A DNA stretch of 64,000 nucleotides, taken from contig VWZW01000843.1 of NCBI GenBank assembly GCA_013397115.1, positions 186,001-250,000 on the forward strand, written 5' to 3'. A model generated the notes under the pieces. The model saw only the letters and a list, made by a program, of their open reading frames with translations. It ran no database searches and was not told where the DNA came from. The DNA comes from Edolisoma coerulescens. Its lineage: Eukaryota > Chordata > Aves > Passeriformes > Campephagidae. Below are positions 12,401-24,400 of the stretch, in pieces. Position numbers and translations under genes: made by a program. Position 1 is the stretch's first letter. The number at the start of each line of letters is the position of its first letter.

Positions 12401-15400
12401 AATGAAATTATCCACTGCACATGATGGGGAAATAGAGAACACTTGGGGAAAGATATGATAGGCTTGAACAAAAAGAAAAAACACTAAATAACTTAATTCT
12501 AAGGAAATAAAATTAACTAGTGTCTTGCAAAAAAGAGAGTGAGAGAGCACACAATAAGTGTGATATAAACCAAAATAAATCAAGATCCCCTAAAGACAGG
12601 GTAACCTGAAGTGCAAGAACTGCATCAAGAAAAGGAAGTTTTAGATCCAGGTTAGACACATCAGTAGTCACATGCACTCTAGTAAACAGCAGGAAGAAAA
12701 CGCAATGCTGTATGTCACAGTGGGAGAGACGCATTAATGGACAAGAGCTCTGACAAACTGTCAAGCAAAAAAGGACAAATTAGACGCATTAGATTTAAAG
12801 ACATTCAGTTGTCTTAAAAAAAGAAATCAACATTTTTAAGGACATTAATTTTTGTTTAACAAAAGTGTGATACATACTTCACCAGATCTATCCTGTTGTT
12901 GATTGCAGCCCAGTGGAGAAGCGTTACGTTTTCTTTGTCTGGTTGTCGTACATCATAACCAGCTTCCACCAACTCTCTACATCGTTCATATATTCCATAC
13001 CTTGAAGAATAAAACAAGATTTATCAAAATGCTTACCTTAGATAAAAATGCATTCAGCAAACACCATACTTTTGGTCACAATACAAAATCTTCAACAGAA
13101 GAGAAATGAAGAAGAAACTTTACTTTCCTTGTCTATATAACAAATCTCTTGCAACAAGAAGCTTCCACTGGCAAAAGTTACATTGATCAAATCAGGATAT
13201 TGAAGAAAACTTGTGTCCACAGAAAACTGTACTGCAGAACAAGGCAAATATCTACCAGTAGCATACTAAATTTAAGTAACTGTTCACTTCCCAGGGACTC
13301 CACTACATTCGTTTCTCCAAACTTCTGTTCTCCTTCCTTTCCAGCTCTTGACAACAAAAAAAAGCTTAGTCAGCTGATTTGACAGTATCTTCCTAAAATG
13401 CAGGAGAAGATAAGATCATCAAGCCAACTACAAACACTAGCAGCTCAAGGATTTCCCATTTTTCTTCTCAAGACAACAAATAGCAATCTACCTGATACAA
13501 GTTAGTATCATTTTCTTTTTTAGGCCACTCTAAAATTCTGTACATTAATACAAAATCTATTCTTTTATTAAAGAGAACTATTAAATGCGATGTACTGCCA
13601 TTTAAAAAAAAATCTGCACATATTTGAAAGTTGAAGCAAATCAGGAAGCATAAACATCACTTAGGCATTTAACGTAGGAGTAACTCCAACATTAAATAAT
13701 GTTTGCCTTTATGCTTACGCTGTTTTACCATCTATTTTTAGTGTCAAAAAAAGCAATGCAGAAAAGCAAGTAAAGATTACATTTCAAAAATCTGTACATC
13801 CCATAGGGATTTCTCAAGTCTCAAGGAGGAGAATGTGGGAATGCCTTGCAATCAAGGTCAATGCCTTGTGACATCTGACTTCTGCTAAAACAGAATTTTA
13901 ACAGCCTCTCAAAGCTGGGATTTAACTAAGTTTTTCATATGCTGCTTCTATCTTCTACTTTCTGCAGAAGAGACAGCCTTAGAAAAAGCTCTTCTGCTCC
14001 ACCCTATCAGCTTGCATAACTGATGTAGAGACCTTCTTCCTCGGGTAGTACCATTCTTACTTTTTCTTTCATGTATTTGAATGGAACCTCAATCTGGATG
14101 AACATTCAAATGACTCAAGCCAACAAAACTCAAGAATGCTTTCTAAGCCTATCACAGATTTGAAGTACAAAAATTAGCTGGACACTATTAAAAAGTACTA
14201 GACATAATAGCCTACTTAGACCATGTTGTTTTCAATTTCTTAGGAAAGTTGCATGAGAAATTATGAAAAATGCTGGAAATTGTTGTCATACTAATTATCT
14301 TTTCAAACATTACAAGAGATCAGAACAAAGACTGTTGCATGCAGTACACACCAACTGGCAACACACTTGTAAAATGTGGTCCTTCAGACTAAGTAAAAAA
14401 GCAGCAGTCATGAACAATTTTGACAACAAAGCTTTTTTTTTTAATCCGTTGGGGGAAGTGGAAAGATGTTTGGGTTACAATGACTTAAAAATACACAACC
14501 AGCTAGACAAGATACACACGCTCAGACAAACGTAACTGCTAGGAAAACTGGTAAGGTTCTAAGTCAACCCAGTCTTGAGGCACGCTTGATCTACCAAGTC
14601 CTTAGTTTAGATCAGCAGTGTGGCCTGATGAGTGCTTGTACAAATGGAAGGGCCACTGAAACAGGTTAGGACTACAAAAGGCAGGTCAGCCAAGAACAAG
14701 GAGTCAAGAGACAGTAGGAGAGATGGGGGAAAGAAGGACTTCCTAAAGCAGGACAGCAAATTCTGATCTTCCTACAGTACAGTATCACACTGCCATATTA
14801 CAGTGTCTGAAGGCAGTCTGGAAAGTGATTCATATAGAATGGCAGTGCAACCATTTGTTGACAAGCTGTTCTACTCCAGTCAGCTGTTATGACACTCCTT
14901 CCTGCTGGAGATAGCCTGCTGTCTTCACTTAAACTACAAATTGAAACCATAATGTAAGAAATTATTGACCTAAGCCCTACTATTTAACAGTTACTAACTA
15001 AAAAAAAAAGTATTGCCTGAGTTTAGCTGACTCTCCTCCTGCTTAAGTAAGCAGTGTCAGTGTTGAGTCAGAACGGCGAAATAAGGAAAACGCAGAATTC
15101 CAGGATTGAAGATGAAAGGAAGGAAGTTTAATAGTTTTCAAGGGTTTTTATATACTAGTTCGCAAGAAGTGTGTTAAGTGGCACAAGGCGATTGGCCATG
15201 CAGCCATCCATCCCTCGAGGGGATTGGTCAAATTCTAGGATACCTATTTCTAAATATTTTCTTAGTTAAAACCATAACAATCAGGCAAATATCCTGCAGG
15301 TGCAAGAAGTTTACAAAACCATAACTTAGTTTGAGATAGCCTGCATGGGAAAGACTGACCTCTCACAAAATGCTACAGAGAGCTGGAGAAATTCTCTGCT

Positions 15401-18400
15401 GAAGCTTTTTCAGCATCCATAAAGCAGTACAAAACAACAAGTAGGACTTTTTAAAATAAAATATTTTAAGTTACTGGAAAGATACAACGAACACAAGGAT
15501 ATAATAATGTTAACTTCCTATAAAGTGTAAGAGGCAATCATGTAAAGCTTTCATGCGATGGATTAGGATTTTCCTTACGTGTATTTGTTTCGGGTGGGAT
15601 CAAGTTACTGTTCTACAGAGTGGTTCCTTGAGGCTAAGTTTAGTATTTGTGAGCAAAACAGTGTTGATTAGCACATCAGTATTTTAGCTATTGCTGAGCA
15701 GTGCTTACACAGGGTCAAGGCCTTTGCTGTTCCTCATGCTGCCCTGACAGTGAGCGGGAGGGGGTGCACAAGAAGTTGGGAGGGGACACAACTGGGACAG
15801 CCGACCCCAACTGACCAAAGAGATACCCAGTATTGCATGGCAGTGTGCTCAGCAATAAAAGCTGAGGGACAAAGGAGGGACATCTGGAGTGAAGGCGCTT
15901 GTCTTCCCAAGTAACCATTACATGGACATGGCTGAACACCCGCCTGCCCATTGGGGAGCAGTGAATGAATTCCTTGTTTCGCTTTGCTTGTGTGTACAGC
16001 TTTTGCTCTATCTATTAAACTTTTTCTTTACCCTTTGGTCAATTTCTCCATCCCACCAGAGGGAAGCAAGTGAGCAGCTGTGCGAGGCTCAGCTGCCCAG
16101 CAATTAAACCACTACATCACTATTGGCCAGCTATGGCAAACTGCGCATACGCTTCAGGATGAGTGTCCTACCAAGTCGACTATACAACACAAAATGAACA
16201 TCCTGAGTGTAACCTTTGATTCCTACACAAGTTTTTGCTAGACCATGCTGCCAAGATAGGTATAAGCAAGAAGCACTATGACAGTCTTGGGGAAGGGGGC
16301 AGAGGGGTGATTTTTCTTTGGGGTTTTTTTGTGGGGAGAGGGTTGGAGGGGTTATTTGTTGGGTTATTTCATTAAAAGCAAAACTATAGTCTTACAGAAA
16401 ACGTGATACTATTTTCTGAAGAGCTTGGCTTAAGAGGTATGAAAACAAAGGAAATCCCTCACAAGTGACCCTGCAGCCTGTTGAGGCAGAATGCTGTTGC
16501 CAGTGCCCCGACAGAAGTTCCCACAGAATGCTCCAATTATGCTCCACTGATGTTTCAAGTACCTCTTTCTAGAATTCACCCAAACACTGCAGTGAGGCCC
16601 TGGGCAAAGACTGCTGGCATGGCTTCAGATACAAGAAGGAATAGTAGGAATGGATTCCTTTTTTGGGCTCAGCATCCTAGACTTCCCATTCTTCCCATCA
16701 GAAGGCAAACTGCAAGTCACAGTACATGGTACTACTTGGCCACAAAACAGAACACAAAATTCTGCAACACGCCAGAACAACCTTTACAGGAAAATAAACC
16801 TCTTTCCAAAAGTGGTACTGAATATGAGGTATACAGCAATTTTCTCATTTAAGTCACCCTCAGTTTGTCTGTTCCTAGCAATTTACTTCTGGTACCTTGA
16901 ACTCAATCATAACTGTTTACTAAAGATGCAGCACACAAGGTATAATTTTATGAATCTTCAATTTATTAAATTGTCAGAAGAGGACTTAAGGATCTTGACA
17001 GACAAAATCTGCCTGGCAAAAAAAAATTAGGAATTTACAACAATTTGCTCCTCTTCCTGGAAACAGCAGGCTCTCTACAATTAAATAGAACACTGAATCT
17101 GCTGCAGTTATGGTTTCTTGACCTCTGTCGAAGAAGTGCGGCATTCTTCTCTCACATACAACCTACAGTCTTCTGCCATCAATTTGCCGCAGCTGACTTC
17201 ACCTTGCCTTCTCCAAAGGTTCATGACGCACTGTTAGGTTTGAAAATGACAGTCACCTATTTCAGACACTCAGCGTAATCACGCTTGTAATGTTATTATA
17301 AAGGGCTCTATGCCCTTCAAGAGTAATGGAGAGAAAGATTCAAATCCTCACAGGAGACTGATATATTCATCTAACAAATATTCAGCAACTGAGTGAATTC
17401 TAGAGGGTGATGCTGTAAACACCAATATGGAGCATAATCAAAGCATATTATTGGGCTTGTCTTCTTCTGAAAGAAACAGGATTAGTCCAGGGCAAAAATA
17501 CCATTTTGCAAGCTCATTCTGCTATCACAGTCTCTCATTTCAGTAACTATCCTGTAACATTTGATTTATCATCACAGGTTAAAGATATTCTGACCTTAAT
17601 ACTCTGAAAAACAGTACCCTACTGCCTTCTGCATTTTAAATATGTAATCCATTTTCCATTCTTTTGTCTACAAACACATAGACTCTTGAAAATAGACACT
17701 GCCAGCTTTGCAGCACGATTAACATTACATTTGGCCACAATAATAGGAAGGACTCTCTCTACAGTGAGCACATCACCATGCCAACAAAGAGCAGGTAAAC
17801 CAGGAGCTCACTCCCTCATCTTGCTATCACTGTAACTCAAATCAAAGCTGTTTCAACTGATAATGCAATTAACAGAAAAGCGGTATTTTTTCTCTTTTCA
17901 AATCTCATTCCCATGAATAATGAGGGTAAATACTAACAAAGCCTTTAACACATTCTCAAGGTTTTTGTGTTACCAGTAAGACAGTTTTGTTTTCAACAAA
18001 AAAGATTTAACTCAAGAGCTGCTTAATGGACCATTAAAAGCAGTGTTGAAAGACAAAAGAAATTCAGCTCTTAAATACTGTTCCAAAGCCCTAAATTGTC
18101 TCGACAGTTGTGGCCCTATTACTAATGTGGTTGAAAATAGTCCCACCCTTCCACACAAACATCAGGTACATTTCACTTTCAGCAATATAATCAACCCCAT
18201 GGGCACAAATAACCAGGAATAATGGATGTGTACCTGTGTCACAGTCTGTCCACTCTCTCCTGTGAGTAGCTGAAAAGAGCCAGGAGTAACTGTTCCTCTG
18301 TGCCCTCACCAATTTTAATTATTCAATATATACCTTTCTTTTTATCAGTTACCCTATGACTGATGAGAAATAGTCATGAAAAAAGCATGAATCCAACAAT

Positions 18401-21400
18401 TTTTTTCCTTGGCGAGATTTAACATAATTTATATTTTATGCTGCACTATTGCACAACGCACAGAACTTCCTTTTGAATGATCTCATTGAATAAAACTTAA
18501 CAGAAAAGTTAATCTTGTGATAATGAAATCATAACACTTGAGTACAAGGACTCAATCTTCCAGATGTCACAAAAGCACTTATTAATATCATTAATGTTTA
18601 ATACCCATGTTCATAATGGTCATTTAACTCACTTTCAACAAAGCTGGAATTTGATCAAACTCCCTACAAGCCAAAAGTGTCTATTCACTCTCAACAGAAC
18701 TGAAGAACACAATGCGAGGATTACCGGGTCTCAGATTTTGTTCTCCTAGCGACAGCCCACTACATGCTTCTCTGCCTGTGAATTTTAGCTACTTCTCATT
18801 TTCTCAGCTTAAAAGATTTAAAACAAAACTAAGGCAGCAACTCTGTCACATTAACACAGGACGCTTCCCAAGTCATCATATTAAAAGTTAAGACTGCTGC
18901 CTTGGATGACAGAGGGCTACTGCTGCCAGACAATAGAAATAAATGTACCAAACATATCACCATTAAATTTTACTTTTAAATCTCTTATGACAGTTTTGAT
19001 TTTGCTTTTTTTACCCTCCCAGAAGCTCCAGTGAGAACTCTGAATATCTCAGAGGAACAAAACCAAAGGCAAGCATGGATGATTTTTTTACTATTCCTTC
19101 GAAAGTAGCTTTTCAAATATAGATGAGTGGCCTGCTTCTACTTTCAGAAACACAGTGGAGACTTTCTATGAACCAAACAATTTTGCTATAACCAAATATA
19201 AGACAGCAAAAAATTACACACACATTCTAACATCTGCAACATGAAGGGCCGAGAGAATGCTACTTTTAAAGCTACCTAGATGCCCTTGGACATGTTTACG
19301 ACAAAGTCAGTGACAAGTGATCTTTGTATGAAGAGGTACTAAAACCAAACACTACGATTTTTACTCCAGCAAATGTTTCTGCAAAATACAAACAGAAACT
19401 GACTATTTTTGATACAAAGCATGCCAAGAGCCCCAGGTCTTTGGGAGAACTTATGAGGAGCATAATGGGGAAAAAATACAAATACCAACAAACTCTCTTC
19501 AATGAGCTGAACCACTGTTTTCTATATGAAATCTTAATGTGATTATAAGAAGTTATTATATTTGCAGCTCATACCGTATAAGCGTCTTAATTTAATTAGT
19601 GTCCAATCTACAGATTAAGAAGATAAAGCACTGAAACAGTTCAATAAGATATGAAGCAACATACAAATACTTATGGAAAAATGTGAGGAGTTTGCAAGGT
19701 TGTATTTTTCCTTGCTGAAAACCAAAATTGAGCACAGTATTTTACTAACATTGTTTTATTTCTGTGTCATCTAGTGTCAATAAAAACATGTCAGAATTCT
19801 ACATTCAAACAGCACATATGAAATACAGATGAGTTTTAAATGTTTTCATCCCATTTTTCTCACCATCATCTTTAAGGTTTAAGGAACTATGCTCTCAATT
19901 TTCATGTATGTTGAAACAATAACATAACTAATCATTTTTGTCCAGGAGAAACTGGATTTGGGAAAAAACCCCACTCAAACCAAGAGACTGAAAATTCTTA
20001 TTATATTTTAATTCTTATTATATTTTGCTACATCTTGCTTCAACTTATTGAACTGCTTCTGGGAAGCATTCTAGGAGACTGATAAGTGGTCCTTTTTTAC
20101 AAAAACTTTTGTGGCATCTTACTTACATTAGCAGTGAACTAAAAGGTAAGGAAAATCAGCAGATATTTTAATTTCAGTGAATATTAATTTTAGAGGACAA
20201 AGGGTAGAGGATAAGATCATCTATTTTTTATACACAGATGTGATAGGTTATGCTTCTATAAATGCAAACAACTACATTTTAGTAGAAAAAGTATCTTTTC
20301 AAGAACACTGAATTAATATATCAGCAGCATTATTTATTTTACTGCAAGTCTTATGATATTTGGTGGGTTTATTTTCTACCTTAAATTTCAGACATATTTC
20401 CCTTTAAGACAGACATTTTTTATAACATGGCCTTCAAAACCTAGTAAATGCCTAAATAAAGGTGTGTCCTAGAGGACACAGCCCCAAGCTGTGCCAGGGG
20501 AAGTTTAAGCCAGATATTGGAAAAAATTCTTCACAGAAACAGTGGTTCAGCTTTGGAATGGGCTGTACAGGGAGGTGGTTGAGTCACCATCCCTGGAGGT
20601 GACTCATCAAAGACCTGATGAGGCACTCAGTGCCATGGTTTAGCTGATAAGGTAATGTTAGGTCACAGGTTGGACTCGATGATCTCAAAGGTCTTTTCCA
20701 ATCTAGTTTATTCTGTGATTCTGTGAATTCTCCTTCTAGTCAGGGAAATGCTGCCTGGATACCACAACTGGAACATGTTGACAGTCCCCCTTCCCTACAA
20801 TATTAACCATTAGGGCTACGATACTAAACTGCAGTCCTTGTGGTGAGATGTCAACTCAGACCAGTTGGTTCTTGTATGAGGAGACTAGAAAAGAATTGTA
20901 ACAACTCAGCTGAAAGCACAGATCAGCCAGAACCTGAGGGTTAACATGGACAAAGGTATTTTAGGTTTTCAAACATGCAGTGAGAGTACAAGAATAGAAG
21001 TAGGTAACTTGTAAAACCACTTTGCTGTCAAAACACACTTCCATACTTTTAAAAGAAGCAGCTAGTTTGATATTGTGCCAATATTGTAATTTCTAAAAAT
21101 ACCCTAATATGAGTATTATAGGTTGCAGTGCTACCATTAAAGTATTTAAAGCAACAATAGCAGAGTCAGGCATCTGTTTCAGGAAGCTAAGCTCCTTATA
21201 ACTCAAAACAAAAAGTGAAGGAACGCACATACTTGATATGCCTAAACTGGGCCTGTGTCACATGCAGAGCTGCAAAGCTGCTTTCAGTTCAGGTAGCTTT
21301 TTTTTAGGAAAAAAATGCAAGAAAAATTTTGTCTTGAGAAGAAAAAGGCAAATAGCTCTGCAAGATACATAATGGTTTAATCATTCAAATTGACAACACA

Positions 21401-24400
21401 ATAATAAAAATACAAATCTTACAGAACTATCTCAGCTCATTGAAGAAAAGTGATGGTGGTGATGGTTTCTGAATGGCAAACAGCAGCATACTAAAAAATA
21501 GGGTCATGACAACTCTCCAGAAAGTCTTGTAAATTAATATCTGCTACAGGACGGTGGAACAAACAAATTTGTATAATACATCTGCATGAAGAGGGCAATT
21601 AAATCTGCACTCAGTTTACTCCTACAGTCCTCCTTCAGCACTAAACTCAGTTTCATAGTGGGACTGAGACTGCAGAATCAGAGATAATGAAAGTTAGAGC
21701 CACATTCTTTCTAACCCATAAATCGATCAAACCCTTATGTTTGCATATAAATGGTACCTGCTTACCTGTTAATCATCACCTACAGAAAATAAACATCAGT
21801 ACCATTCTCTCTTCCAACAATCTATATTTACAACTTACCAGAATTCCTCCCATATTTTTTTATACAATGATCATAAATTTGTCATAACAGTAATTTTGTA
21901 GAGGTTACTTCTGAAATCTTCCACTATTGGATTGAAAAATACAGTTTACCTTCCACTTTACATAAGTAAAACCCATTTTACTGTTTCTAACTGATAAAGA
22001 CATAGACAAATCTAGCATTCAAAAATAAACTTACTGCGTGGCTTTGACAATATCCCAAGTGCTGTAATCATCAATGTGGCTTTTCCGTCCAAGAGATTCA
22101 CTGTATCCATGGTTGTAATGGCTTTGAGGTTTTATTTCCTAAAAAAGACAAACATGCTTTTAGAACACCCAAATCAGCAAGTTTCTGAGAAAAAAAAAAT
22201 TCATTTTATAAGCAAAACTAAAACCAGTACCCAGTTCAATGTACTATAAAGTTACCTAAATGTAACAGAGGTACATTTCAACATCTTGGAAAGCAGGCCA
22301 CCATACTCCCCAGTAGTCTTCAAACACTTTACAGAAAATATGACTTGCAATCACAGGATTCTGCCAAATCTGACACTTTTTTCCTACTCGTATTTTTACA
22401 GAATGCTAACAAAAACTAAGAACAAATTTCTTGGGTTAATATTGGGTTTGGGTTTTTATTTTTTGTTTTGCTTTACTTTGCTTTTACAAATGCAACATAA
22501 CATAGCTAGAAAAGCTAATTGCCATAAACTGACAAAGCCTCACTGTTACTACAAATTAATGTTGCATTTCAAATAGCAGAGGTTATCTGTGTATGTTTAA
22601 GCTGTGGGTCTCAAAAGTAAATGGCATGAACATGACGTGTTGTTCAACAGATACAGCTCCCTGACTTCGTTCTGTTCTTCAACACTTCCAGGCTCAGTGC
22701 TTTCCTTGGTGGAATCAATATTTAAACACTGTATTAACAGATCACCAGGGTAGGAACACACCATTTTTCTTTACAAACACATATAAGCTCAGCAAGCTGA
22801 AATTGAACAATTAATTTTATACATCTTCTGGACCATTTTCTACATGCTGCAGATACTATAACTGAGCCTCTGTGCACCAGCCATGCAATTCAGCATAGCT
22901 ACATTAAAAAGTATGGAAACAGCAATATGGGTGAAAAAGAAAAAAAAAAAGGAGCAAGCTCTCTGCAAGTTCTAAAAACGCATTTCAGTTGATTTCATTA
23001 AAATGTATTATTTACTTTCAGTCAGTTTTCCCCAACATATACTTGCATGAGAAGAATTTTTATCTTTAATCTAAACCTGGAAAAACTTTTAAAAACCTTA
23101 TGAAAGGTGTTTAACTAAACAGTTCCAACTTCCACTTAGACACTGACATGAGCGACCAATTTATTCATTATTATAATAGACAGATTTTAAAATTTTTTTT
23201 TAAGTAAAGAGAAATTAGTTAAGACAACGATCACGTAGTGCACCTAACCTTAACAAGGATTTGTAGTCAAAAGCTTCACTACTAACTCTCCCTAGAGGCA
23301 TATGTTGCCCTGTTAGCTTAACTGACTAAGAGATATATTAGGGTTAGGGAGAGTTCCTACTGCCAGCACAAGCAGGTCTTCCTATTTCTCACGTTCTCTC
23401 AGCTGGGCAGTACTCTCTGCAAAAGGAGCAGTTGGGCACAATGAGAATTAACTTCTTACTGTGCCCAGTTGGGGCTAATGAGCCGAAGTGTTTTCTTACT
23501 TCCTGGGACATTAACCAGCTCTCCCTTGAATGTATGGGAGTTTAAGTGAACTGCCCTCTAACCATCAGATGTTACTCACCTCAGCTGTTATTTCAAAGTA
23601 ACTATTTCTACTCTAAAATTATTACATACATTATCTATATCTTTTAAAGAGGTTTAAAAAAAAAAAAAAATTGAAGTCTGAAACCCACATTTTAAGTATT
23701 TCCAGATTTCAACATGCTAAAGTACCACTTAGCCAAAAGTCTAAAAACTCTGGATATCAGTTATAACTTCAGAGTAAACTATCAAGAAATTTGTCTAGTT
23801 GCAAATCTGAAAACTCTCAGTATTTATTTAAAAATTGAGTAACTTCAGTTGAGCATGTTCGTATTCGTTACATACAATATACCTATTTCAGACAGGAGGA
23901 AAAAAATCCAAGTAAGAATTTCTAATGCATTAAGTACATTTTGTTGCACTATATTAATATAGTAATTTATACAGTTAGAAAAATTATGAAAATTTACACA
24001 CAAAAAAAAGTCTTTCAGGAAATTGAAGCACTTAGAGCCTTAGAATCAGAACACAGTTAACACTGATGACTAGTGCAGCAAGTCTTCATTTTCAAAACAG
24101 ATTTATTCTTATGCATGACTCTTCTCCAAAAAAACGAATTTTTCCATTTCATACAGTACCTAAGTGATCAGCAGATTATATCTTTTCTTGACCACAATGT
24201 TATTCTGCAGCACTTAATTTTTCTTTCCAAGCTTGAAAAATTACCTAGATGAACCAATTAAGCATTGCCAGCCCAGCAGGAAGGTTGCTCTGTTGCCATC
24301 TCTACAGGAGAGACAACCTAAAAATGTAACAGGGCATCTGCTGTCATCCAAATCATATGTTACGAACAATCCTCTTACAATTCAGAAACATAGCTTTGCT

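Larger units (their letters stand above)
13001..22034 (-). other. ZDHHC17: ZDHHC17 intron 2
   Basis: A GT-AG intron of 9034 bp carrying three recognisable insertions: an ERVK-like LTR (15055-15367, sense), an ERVL-like LTR (15580-16116, antisense) and a CR1 3' end (20466-20730, antisense). There is a 17-bp tandem duplication at 19993-20026. The remaining sequence is AT-rich with no recognised exon. Confidence 0.88.

Noticed and set aside
336..13000. Alternative assignment of the ankyrin exons to ZDHHC13 (HIP14L)
   Set aside because: The exon-encoded peptides agree with ZDHHC17 almost residue for residue, including the N-terminal EAGCVP(I/L)LHPE tail.
17334..17352. GATTCAAATCC-like B box suggesting a tRNA or SINE
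   Set aside because: No matching A box at the right spacing and no cloverleaf arms.
23338..23349. TTAGGGTTAGGG, a possible interstitial telomere repeat
   Set aside because: Only two units with no degenerate flanking array, so it is within chance expectation.
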